Source of the DNA: Candidatus Competibacteraceae bacterium
Lineage (GTDB): Bacteria > Pseudomonadota > Gammaproteobacteria > Competibacterales > Competibacteraceae
Direction: 5' to 3'
DNA length: 33,065 nt
Assembly (NCBI GenBank): GCA_007120095.1
Contig: SKOM01000179.1
Location: forward strand, 1-33,065
The notes below the pieces were generated by a model that worked only from the letters and a program-made list of their open reading frames with translations, did not search any database and had not been told where the DNA came from. Shown one piece after another: positions 16,227 through 23,293 of this stretch (its first letter is position 1; the number at the start of each line of letters is the position of its first letter). A program made the translations under genes and the position numbers.

Positions 16227-16255
16227 TTGTCAAGTGCTGCTTTGCGACATAAAAT
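16227..16255 (+). promoter_or_regulatory. sigma-70-type promoter for aceA
   Basis: TTGTCA (16227-16232), a 17-base spacer and TAAAAT (16250-16255) form a near-consensus promoter 75 bases before the isocitrate lyase start. A second TTGTCA at 16217-16222 lies exactly 10 bases upstream, one helical turn, and could be a regulator contact. Confidence 0.6.
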
Positions 16256-16330
16256 GCGCTTTATTTCTCTATGTGAACTAAATTTCGCATTGTGAAAATG
16301 CCACTGTACTGAAAATCTTGGAGAGCACAT

Positions 16331-17605
16331 ATGCCGCATTTAAGTATCGAGCAATTGCAACAAGACTGGGCCGAGAATCCGCGCTGGAAAGGCGTTCATC
16401 GTCCTTATGAAGCCACCGAAGTGGTGCGCTTACGGGGCACCGCTGAGATTGAATACACCCTGGCTAATAAAGGTTCCCGCAAGCTGTGGGATTACCTGCA
16501 CACCGAACCCTTCGTCAATTCCCTGGGTGCCTTGACCGGCAACCAGGCCATGCAGCAAGTCAAAGCCGGTCTTAAAGCGATTTACCTTTCCGGCTGGCAG
16601 GTGGCAGGCGACGCTAATACTTCATTGCAAATGTATCCTGATCAGTCGCTGTATGCGGTGAACTCAGTGCCGGAAGTGGTGCGTCGGATCAACAATACCC
16701 TGCAGCGTGCCGATCAACTGCACCACGCTGAGGGCAATGACAGTGTGGACTGGTTCCAGCCGATTGTGGCTGATGCCGAGGCCGGTTTCGGTGGGGTGCT
16801 CAACGCTTTTGAATTAATGAAGGCCATGATTGAAGCGGGGGCTTCCGGGGTGCATTTTGAGGATCAACTGGCTTCGGCGAAAAAGTGCGGGCATATGGGT
16901 GGCAAAGTGCTGGTGCCAACCCGTGAGGCGGTGCAAAAGCTGGTTGCTGCGCGTCTAGCGGCCGATGTCATGGGTGTGCCGACCCTGGTCATTGCTCGCA
17001 CGGATGCTGATGCGGCTAATTTGCTGACTTCTGATGCTGATGAGCACGATCACCGCTTTATCGTCAAAGGTGAGCGCACGGTGGAAGGGTTTTATCGGGT
17101 TAATGCCGGTATGGAACAGGCGATTGATCGGGCTATTTCCTATGCTGCTGTGGCCGATCTGGTATGGTGTGAGACCTCCGTGCCCGATCTGCAACAGGCT
17201 AAAACCTTTGCTGAAGCAGTGCACACAGTTCATCCTGGAAAATTACTGGCGTATAATTGCTCGCCCTCATTCAACTGGCGTAAAAATCTTGACGATGCCA
17301 GCATCGCTAAATTCCAGCGCGAGCTTGGGGCGATGGGGTATAAATTCCAGTTCATCACCCTGGCTGGCTTCCATGCATTGAATTACGGCATGTTTAAGTT
17401 AGCCAAAGGCTACAAAGAGCGTCAAATGGCCGCCTTTGTCGAGTTACAGGAAGCTGAATTTGCCGCTGCCGATCAGGGCTTCACGGCCATCAAGCATCAG
17501 CGTGAGGTCGGTACGGGCTATTTCGACACAGTGACTCAAACCATCACCAGCGGTTCCTCATCGGTGACCGCATTGACCGGATCGACCGAAGAAGCGCAGT
17601 TCTAG
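16331..17605 (+). CDS. aceA: isocitrate lyase
   Basis: The 424-residue protein matches the ~430-residue bacterial isocitrate lyases over its length: LTGNQAMQQVKAGLKAIYLSGWQVA, the active-site SAKKCGHMGGKVL with catalytic Cys186, and YNCSPSFNW in the later part. It splits isocitrate to glyoxylate and succinate, the first step of the glyoxylate shunt, needed for growth on acetate or fatty acids. The KKCGH motif distinguishes it from methylisocitrate lyase (PrpB). GGAGAG precedes the ATG. It is a single gene with its own promoter and terminator; no malate synthase is adjacent. It ends in TAG. Confidence 0.96.
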   Translation: MPHLSIEQLQQDWAENPRWKGVHRPYEATEVVRLRGTAEIEYTLANKGSRKLWDYLHTEPFVNSLGALTGNQAMQQVKAGLKAIYLSGWQVAGDANTSLQMYPDQSLYAVNSVPEVVRRINNTLQRADQLHHAEGNDSVDWFQPIVADAEAGFGGVLNAFELMKAMIEAGASGVHFEDQLASAKKCGHMGGKVLVPTREAVQKLVAARLAADVMGVPTLVIARTDADAANLLTSDADEHDHRFIVKGERTVEGFYRVNAGMEQAIDRAISYAAVADLVWCETSVPDLQQAKTFAEAVHTVHPGKLLAYNCSPSFNWRKNLDDASIAKFQRELGAMGYKFQFITLAGFHALNYGMFKLAKGYKERQMAAFVELQEAEFAAADQGFTAIKHQREVGTGYFDTVTQTITSGSSSVTALTGSTEEAQF

Positions 17606-17650
17606 ATACCGCTGGCCACTTATCCTCAATATTAGTATTTGGTATAAAGG

Positions 17651-17683
17651 AACCCGATAGCCCTTTTGGCTGTCGGGTTTTTT
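17651..17683 (+). terminator. intrinsic terminator of aceA
   Basis: AACCCGATAGCC (17651-17662) pairs with GGCTGTCGGGTT (17668-17679) with one G-U pair across a five-base loop, followed by a run of six T at 17678-17683. It lies 46 bases after the aceA stop. Confidence 0.88.
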
Positions 17684-17751
17684 GCTGTACACAAGCGTGG
17701 TATTTTATTTATCGTACTAAGTTTCCGGTCAACTGCACTGAACGATGGATT

Positions 17752-18069
17752 ATGAAACCGCTTGAAAATGATCATGATCAGGGTGTGCTGGTCGATAAAG
17801 CACGTCCTAAGCTGAAACCGCCGCAGATGTATAAGGTGGTTCTGAACAACGATGATTACACGCCAATGGAATTCGTGGTGCACATACTGGAACTGTTTTT
17901 TGGGATGAATCGGGACAAAGCCACTCAAATCATGCTGCATATTCATACGCGAGGGCAGGGCGTGTGCGGCATATTTACCCGGGATATTGCGGAAACCAAG
18001 GTAACCCAGGTTAATGAGTATTCCCGCGAGCATCAGCATCCGTTGATGTGTACCATGGAAGAGGCCTGA
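17752..18069 (+). CDS. clpS: ATP-dependent Clp protease adaptor ClpS
   Basis: The 105-residue protein has the ClpS core: KPPQMYKVVLNNDDYTPMEFVVHIL with the Asn-Asp-Asp N-degron pocket, followed by HTRGQGVCGIFTRDIAETK. ClpS recognises proteins with N-terminal Leu, Phe, Trp or Tyr and hands them to ClpA. It lies 27 bases before clpA in the usual order and starts 69 bases after the aceA terminator, so a promoter should lie in 17684-17750. Confidence 0.96.
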   Translation: MKPLENDHDQGVLVDKARPKLKPPQMYKVVLNNDDYTPMEFVVHILELFFGMNRDKATQIMLHIHTRGQGVCGIFTRDIAETKVTQVNEYSREHQHPLMCTMEEA

Positions 18070-18096
18070 ACCGCACACTACCATGAGGTTATGAGT

Positions 18097-20376
18097 ATGC
18101 TGAGCAAGGATCTGGAATTTTCGATCAACTTTGCGTTTCGCGAGGCTCGCAAGCGCCGCCATGAATTCATGACGGTAGAACATTTGCTGCTGGCTTTGCT
18201 GGATAATCCGTCAGCTGCGGAAGTTTTGAAAGCCTGCGGTTCGGATGTCAATAAATTAAAGCAAGATTTACAGGCTTTCATACTGGACAGCACCCCCGTC
18301 TTGGGGCCTGATGACCCGCGCGAAACTCAGCCGACACTCGGATTTCAGCGTGTTTTGCAGCGAGCTGTGCTGCATGTGCAGTCCTCAGGCAACCGCGAAG
18401 TGACGGGGGCGAATGTACTGGTTGCTATTTTCGGCGAGCAAGAATCGCAGGCTGTATATCTGCTGAAACAGCAGAATATTAGTCGCCTGGACGTGGTTAA
18501 TTACATATCGCATGGTATATCCAGAGTTTCTGATGACAAGGATTCCCCCGCCAATATCAACCCAAGTCATGAGGATGCCGCCGGTGAAGGTGCTTCCAGC
18601 ACCAGTGCCTTGGAAAATTACGCCTCTAATCTCAATGAAATGGCTCGTCAAGGGCGGATTGATCCGCTGATCGGACGACAGCATGAGGTAGAGCGCACTA
18701 TTCAAATTTTATGTCGGCGGCGCAAAAACAACCCGCTGTTTGTCGGCGAAGCGGGTGTTGGTAAAACCGCCATCGCCGAAGGGCTGGCGAAAAAAGTGGT
18801 CGATGGTGAAGTGCCCGATGTGCTGGAGAATGCTGTGATCTATGCCCTAGATCTGGGGTCGTTGGTTGCGGGCACCAAATATCGCGGGGATTTTGAAAAA
18901 CGTTTGAAAGCCTTACTGGCCCAGTTAAAAAAAGAACCCCATGCTATGCTGTTCGTCGATGAAATTCATACGCTTATCGGAGCGGGCGCGGCATCTGGCG
19001 GGGTAATGGACGCCTCGAATTTGATCAAACCCATGCTGGCTTCGGGTGAGCTTAAATGTATTGGCTCGACGACCTATCAGGAATACCGGGGTATTTTCGA
19101 AAAGGATCGGGCGCTGGCGCGGCGTTTCCAAAAAATCGACATCAGCGAGCCTTCAGTTGATGATACCTACCAGATTCTGCGTGGCCTCAAAGACCGTTTT
19201 GAAGACCACCACAGCGTCAGATACACGTTGAAAGCGTTACGAGCCGCTGCCGAGCTGTCGGCGCGTTATATCAATGATCGTCACCTGCCGGATAAGGCTA
19301 TCGATGTGATTGATGAAGCCGGAGCGAATCAACGACTGTTACCGATATCACGGCGCAAGAAAACCATCGGTCCGGTTGAGATCGAGAGTATTGTCGCCAA
19401 GATCGCGCGTATTCCTCCGAAAAGCGTGTCGTCCTCGGATAAAGATACCCTGAAAACCCTTGATCGCAATTTGAAGCTGGTGGTGTTCGGGCAAGACCCG
19501 GCGATCGACACTTTAGCTACGGCCATCAAAATGTCCAGAGCCGGTCTGGGCAATGAGCACAAACCCATTGGCTCGTTTCTGTTTGCCGGTCCCACCGGGG
19601 TCGGTAAGACCGAAGTTACCCGCCAGTTGGCCAAGGTCATGAGTATCGAGCTGATCCGATTTGATATGTCGGAATATATGGAACGCCACACGGTGTCGCG
19701 TCTCATCGGTGCACCACCGGGTTATGTGGGTTTTTATCAGGGTGGTTTGCTCACCGACGCGGTACTCAAACATCCTCACTCTGTATTATTGCTGGATGAA
19801 ATTGAAAAGGCTCATCCGGATGTGTTCAATCTGCTGTTGCAGGTCATGGATCACGGCACATTGACTGATAATAACGGCCGCGCGGCTGATTTCCGCAATG
19901 TGATCATTGTGATGACCACCAATGCCGGTGCTCAGCAAATGGATCGACCCTCAATTGGCTTTGCAACCCAGGATCACTCCAGTGACGGCATGGAAGCGAT
20001 TAAGCAATTGTTCGCACCTGAGTTCCGCAATCGCCTCGATGCCATTGTGCAGTTCCAGCCGCTGGATCCGCACACCCTGGATCATGTGGTCGATAAGTTT
20101 TTGATCGAACTGGAAGCCCAGCTTGAACCTAAAGGCGTGGTCATCGAGGTTACTCCGGCGGCCAAGCAGTGGCTGGCGGTGCGCGGTTATGATCCGAAAA
20201 TGGGGGCGCGTCCGATGGGTCGAGTTATTCAAGAAAACATCAAAAAACCCCTAGCCGAAGATCTGCTATTTGGTCGACTGGTTAACGGCGGTCATGTTCT
20301 GATTGATGTCTGCGGGGATCAACTCGGATTTGAGTTTAACGAGGAAAAAAGGGAAAGCATCGCCTCGGTTGAATGA
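18097..20376 (+). CDS. clpA: ATP-dependent Clp protease ATP-binding subunit ClpA
   Basis: The 759-residue AAA+ unfoldase has the N-terminal repeat domain (LSKDLEFSINFAFREARKRR, then FMTVEHLLLALL), a first ATPase module with Walker A GEAGVGKTA, and a second with GPTGVGKTE followed by the LLLDEIEKAHPDVFN Walker B region. It unfolds ClpS-delivered and other substrates for ClpP, which is not in this window. I chose ATG 18097 over ATG 18091 because GAGG at 18085-18088 then has an eight-base spacing and the start matches the E. coli ClpA N-terminus. It converges on infA with only 12 bases between the two stops. Confidence 0.96.
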   Translation: MLSKDLEFSINFAFREARKRRHEFMTVEHLLLALLDNPSAAEVLKACGSDVNKLKQDLQAFILDSTPVLGPDDPRETQPTLGFQRVLQRAVLHVQSSGNREVTGANVLVAIFGEQESQAVYLLKQQNISRLDVVNYISHGISRVSDDKDSPANINPSHEDAAGEGASSTSALENYASNLNEMARQGRIDPLIGRQHEVERTIQILCRRRKNNPLFVGEAGVGKTAIAEGLAKKVVDGEVPDVLENAVIYALDLGSLVAGTKYRGDFEKRLKALLAQLKKEPHAMLFVDEIHTLIGAGAASGGVMDASNLIKPMLASGELKCIGSTTYQEYRGIFEKDRALARRFQKIDISEPSVDDTYQILRGLKDRFEDHHSVRYTLKALRAAAELSARYINDRHLPDKAIDVIDEAGANQRLLPISRRKKTIGPVEIESIVAKIARIPPKSVSSSDKDTLKTLDRNLKLVVFGQDPAIDTLATAIKMSRAGLGNEHKPIGSFLFAGPTGVGKTEVTRQLAKVMSIELIRFDMSEYMERHTVSRLIGAPPGYVGFYQGGLLTDAVLKHPHSVLLLDEIEKAHPDVFNLLLQVMDHGTLTDNNGRAADFRNVIIVMTTNAGAQQMDRPSIGFATQDHSSDGMEAIKQLFAPEFRNRLDAIVQFQPLDPHTLDHVVDKFLIELEAQLEPKGVVIEVTPAAKQWLAVRGYDPKMGARPMGRVIQENIKKPLAEDLLFGRLVNGGHVLIDVCGDQLGFEFNEEKRESIASVE

Positions 20377-20388
20377 CTTCATTCGCGC

Positions 20389-20607
20389 TCAGCGAGTGCG
20401 GTAGGTGATTCTGCCCTTACTGAGATCATAAGGGGTCAGTTCGACCTTAACTTTATCACCGGTCAGGATGCGAATGTAATGCTTGCGCATCCGACCGGAG
20501 ATATGCGCGGTCACAACGTGGCCGTTTTCTAGTTCTACGCGGAACATGGTGTTGGGCAGGGTATCGAGTACCGTACCTTCCATTTCAATTTGGTCTTCTT
20601 TCGCCAT
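20389..20607 (-). CDS. infA: translation initiation factor IF-1
   Basis: The 72-residue protein has the standard IF-1 length and OB-fold sequence: AKEDQIEMEGTVLDTLPNTMFRV, GHVVTAHISGRMRKHYIRI, ending in YRTR. It binds the ribosomal A site during initiation. A GGAG ribosome binding site precedes the ATG. It is transcribed away from the bpt-aat group but on the same strand, with a 60-base AT-rich gap upstream that could hold its promoter; its position downstream of bpt and aat is common in gammaproteobacteria. Confidence 0.97.
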   Translation of the reverse strand: MAKEDQIEMEGTVLDTLPNTMFRVELENGHVVTAHISGRMRKHYIRILTGDKVKVELTPYDLSKGRITYRTR

Positions 20608-20667
20608 AGATAAGCTCCAATTACAAATAATCGATTAAAATAAAACAAAATGGGCTGAGGCACAAGT

Positions 20668-21366
20668 TCAATCTTGCCATTGCCACCGTCCAGCGGTGAA
20701 TCGCTGATGGGGTTGGAACCGAGCCTTGTAGGACATTTTTTGACAATTTTTAATGTAATAACCTAGATAGACCCAGGGTAGACCCATCCGTCGGGCATAC
20801 TCGATCTGGTGCAGAATAATCAGCGTCCCCAGTGTACGTTGCGCGGCCGAGGGTTCGAAGTACGAGTAAACAGCGGAAAAGCCATCCGCAAGATGATCAA
20901 CCACGGCACCACAAAGTAAGCGGTTTTCACTATCACGCAGTTCCCACAGGGCATTACTACACCAACTGCTCGCCGTGAAACCAAAAAAATCGTCGGCACT
21001 GATCAAATCCATGCCGCCGTCGCGGTGACGGTGGTGAGCGTAACGCTGAAACAATTGGTAATGTTCTCCGTCATGGCTCATGGGGCGCAATTGTAAGCGT
21101 AGATCCCGGTTGTTTTTCCAGCTACGCCGTTGTGAGCGAGAAGGACGGAAATTCCGGCTGGAAACCCGCAAAGATTGACACGCCTTGCACGCCTGGCAAT
21201 AGGGGCGGTACACATGTTCACCGCTGCGCCGAAAACCCTGTAACAGCAAGGATTGGTAATGCGTTTGATTGACCTGCCGAGGTTCGGCGACCAAGTTACG
21301 CGCTTGACGCTCGGGTAGGTAACTGCACGCGTGGTCTGTGGTTAAATACAGCGGCAAATGGGTCAT
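20668..21366 (-). CDS. bpt: aspartate/glutamate leucyltransferase (bacterial protein transferase)
   Basis: The 232-residue product contains the N-terminal cysteine cluster YRPYCQACKACQSLRV and the C-terminal LGYYIKNCQKMSYKARFQP of the ATE1/Bpt family. In gammaproteobacteria this enzyme transfers Leu from Leu-tRNA to proteins starting with Asp or Glu, creating ClpS substrates. The start is 6 bases from the aat stop on the same strand, so the two are co-transcribed. Older annotations name it ate, arginyl-tRNA-protein transferase; the bacterial form uses Leu. Confidence 0.94.
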   Translation of the reverse strand: MTHLPLYLTTDHACSYLPERQARNLVAEPRQVNQTHYQSLLLQGFRRSGEHVYRPYCQACKACQSLRVSSRNFRPSRSQRRSWKNNRDLRLQLRPMSHDGEHYQLFQRYAHHRHRDGGMDLISADDFFGFTASSWCSNALWELRDSENRLLCGAVVDHLADGFSAVYSYFEPSAAQRTLGTLIILHQIEYARRMGLPWVYLGYYIKNCQKMSYKARFQPHQRFTAGRWQWQD

Positions 21367-21372
21367 GGTTAT

Positions 21373-22089
21373 TCAGTAATCGCAGGCCCACTCAGGGTCA
21401 ATCAGCCAGGCATTGGCGGAATGCGGTTCGCGGCAGGCCTTGAGCAGTTGTAAAAATCGCTGGCGGGAGACATCCTCAGCGCCCAAGCGGTATAGATGAT
21501 CTGTGGGTAATTGGCAGTCAATGATTGGAAATCGCCAGCGGCGCAGATGGGCGCACAGGCACGCCAGTGCAACTTTCGAGGCGTCGCTGGCGCGGCTGAA
21601 CATCGACTCACCGAAAAATACCCTCCCCAGGGCAACCCCATATAACCCGCCGACTAATTGTCCATTCTGCCAGGTTTCTACCGAGTGGGCGAAACCGAGT
21701 TGATGCAAACGTCCATAAGCCGAGCGCATTTCGGGGACAATCCATGTCGCATCAGTTTGCGGACGCGGTGCACTGCAACCTTCAATGACTGCAGGGAACG
21801 CCTGATCCAGGCTGACCGTATAGCGGCCGCTGCGGATGACCTTGCGTAAACTCCGCGAAACCTTCAAGCGTTCCGGGTAAAGTACCGTACGCGGGTCAGG
21901 TGACCACCAGCAGATCGGTGTAGAGTCATCATACCAGGGAAATATCCCGTTGCTGTAGGCATGCAGCAACCTTTCAGGGCTTAAGCAGCCGCCTACGGCC
22001 AGCAGCCCGTTTGGCTCACGCAGCGCCCATGCCGGATTGGGGAAAGGCTGCGTGCTATTGTGGCAATCAAGCCAGATGACAGCGGTCAT
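21373..22089 (-). CDS. aat: leucyl/phenylalanyl-tRNA--protein transferase
   Basis: The 238-residue protein carries the family segments FPNPAWALREPNGLLAVGG, GIFPWYDD and PICWWSPDPRTVL at the N-terminus and LVGGLYGVALGRVFFGESMF in the middle. It adds Leu or Phe to proteins with N-terminal Arg or Lys, generating degrons read by ClpS. Its ATG overlaps the stop of the upstream FemAB-like gene (ATGA at 22086-22089). Full length, no anomalies. Confidence 0.96.
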   Translation of the reverse strand: MTAVIWLDCHNSTQPFPNPAWALREPNGLLAVGGCLSPERLLHAYSNGIFPWYDDSTPICWWSPDPRTVLYPERLKVSRSLRKVIRSGRYTVSLDQAFPAVIEGCSAPRPQTDATWIVPEMRSAYGRLHQLGFAHSVETWQNGQLVGGLYGVALGRVFFGESMFSRASDASKVALACLCAHLRRWRFPIIDCQLPTDHLYRLGAEDVSRQRFLQLLKACREPHSANAWLIDPEWACDY

Positions 22090-23231
22090 GGTGGCGTATC
22101 ACGGTAAGGGTTATGATTTTGTAATTGTTCGGCATAAGCCTGTACAGCGGGCGTTTCACGAGCAAGGAAATCAGCCACGGCGATGTTGAACTGTGGGTCG
22201 GCCAGCCAATGGGCTGAGTAGGTGAGCGTGGGCAGAAAACCGCGCCAGATTTTGTGCTCGCCTTGGGCACCAGGTTCGAAGCGTGTCAGGCCATGGCGGA
22301 TACAATACTCTATACCCTGATAGTAACAAAGCTCAAAATGCAGGCTATCAAAATCAGCGGCACAACCCCAGTGTCTCCCATACAGAGTATCATGACTCAG
22401 GTAACTGAGGGCAGCGGCCACTGGCTGATGATCCATCAACGCGGTGACTACCAGCACACGTTCACCTAAGGTTGCACCCAGTTGGCGGAAAAATTCCAGA
22501 GTCAAGGCCGGGAAATTGCCACGCTGATGGAACGTGTTACAGTAGAAACGGTGGAACCACAGCCAGTCGGTGGCGCTGAGATCGCTGCCGTGGCGGGTGA
22601 CGATTTGCAGCCGTGAGGTGCTGGCCAGCTTGCGTTCCCGGCGAATATTTTTCCGCCGCTTGCTGACCAGCTCACCGAGAAAATCCTCAAAGCCTGGGTA
22701 GCCGCGATTATGCCAGTGAAACTGACAACCCGTACGGATTAAAAACCCGGCGCGTTCCAAGTGTGCACAGTGCTCATGATCAGGAAACAGCCAATGCAGC
22801 GAGGAACAGCCCCGATCATATGCCAGGCTACGACAACTCTGAATCAGAGCGGCGGCGATCGCATCGCGGTTGGTACCACCGGCTGGTAATAACCAACGTG
22901 GGCCGGTGGCCGGGGTGAAGGGAATGGCCGCCACGAGTTTGGGGTAGTAATCAAGCCCATACTGGCGATAGGCATTAGCCCAGCTCCAATCAAACACAAA
23001 CTCGCCGAAAGAATTATCTTTAAGATAGAGCGGCACAGCACCCAGTAACCGGCCGTGTTGGTCTTGGCAGATGACATGCTGAGGGTGCCAGCCGGAACGC
23101 TGCTGCAAACAGCCTTGAGTTTCCAAAGCATTGAGAAATTCATGCCGTAAAAACGGGTAGGCGTTCGGCACCAACCGATTCCAGTCGGCGGCGTCAACTC
23201 GGTCTAGCGAGGTAATAATGTGGGTCTGCAT
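22086..23231 (-). CDS. FemAB-like GNAT family N-acyltransferase (PF04339 type)
   Basis: The 381-residue protein resembles the FemAB-like/DUF482 family: YPFLRHEFLNALETQGC near the start, LYLKDNSFGEFVFDWSWANAY, KRRKNIRRERK in the middle and LTRFEPGAQGEHKIWRGFLP near the end. These proteins have the double-GNAT fold of aminoacyl or acyl transferases, but no substrate is established. Overlap with aat by four bases places it at the head of an aat-bpt operon, so a role near aminoacyl-tRNA use or peptide modification is plausible but unproven. About 60 bases separate its start from ftsK, so the two share a divergent promoter region. Confidence 0.85.
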   Translation of the reverse strand: MQTHIITSLDRVDAADWNRLVPNAYPFLRHEFLNALETQGCLQQRSGWHPQHVICQDQHGRLLGAVPLYLKDNSFGEFVFDWSWANAYRQYGLDYYPKLVAAIPFTPATGPRWLLPAGGTNRDAIAAALIQSCRSLAYDRGCSSLHWLFPDHEHCAHLERAGFLIRTGCQFHWHNRGYPGFEDFLGELVSKRRKNIRRERKLASTSRLQIVTRHGSDLSATDWLWFHRFYCNTFHQRGNFPALTLEFFRQLGATLGERVLVVTALMDHQPVAAALSYLSHDTLYGRHWGCAADFDSLHFELCYYQGIEYCIRHGLTRFEPGAQGEHKIWRGFLPTLTYSAHWLADPQFNIAVADFLARETPAVQAYAEQLQNHNPYRDTPP

Positions 23232-23293
23232 CGAATCCAGTCTCGATTAAGATTAGAATACTGAGTTAAATTGGCATTAGAGGTTTCAGATCC

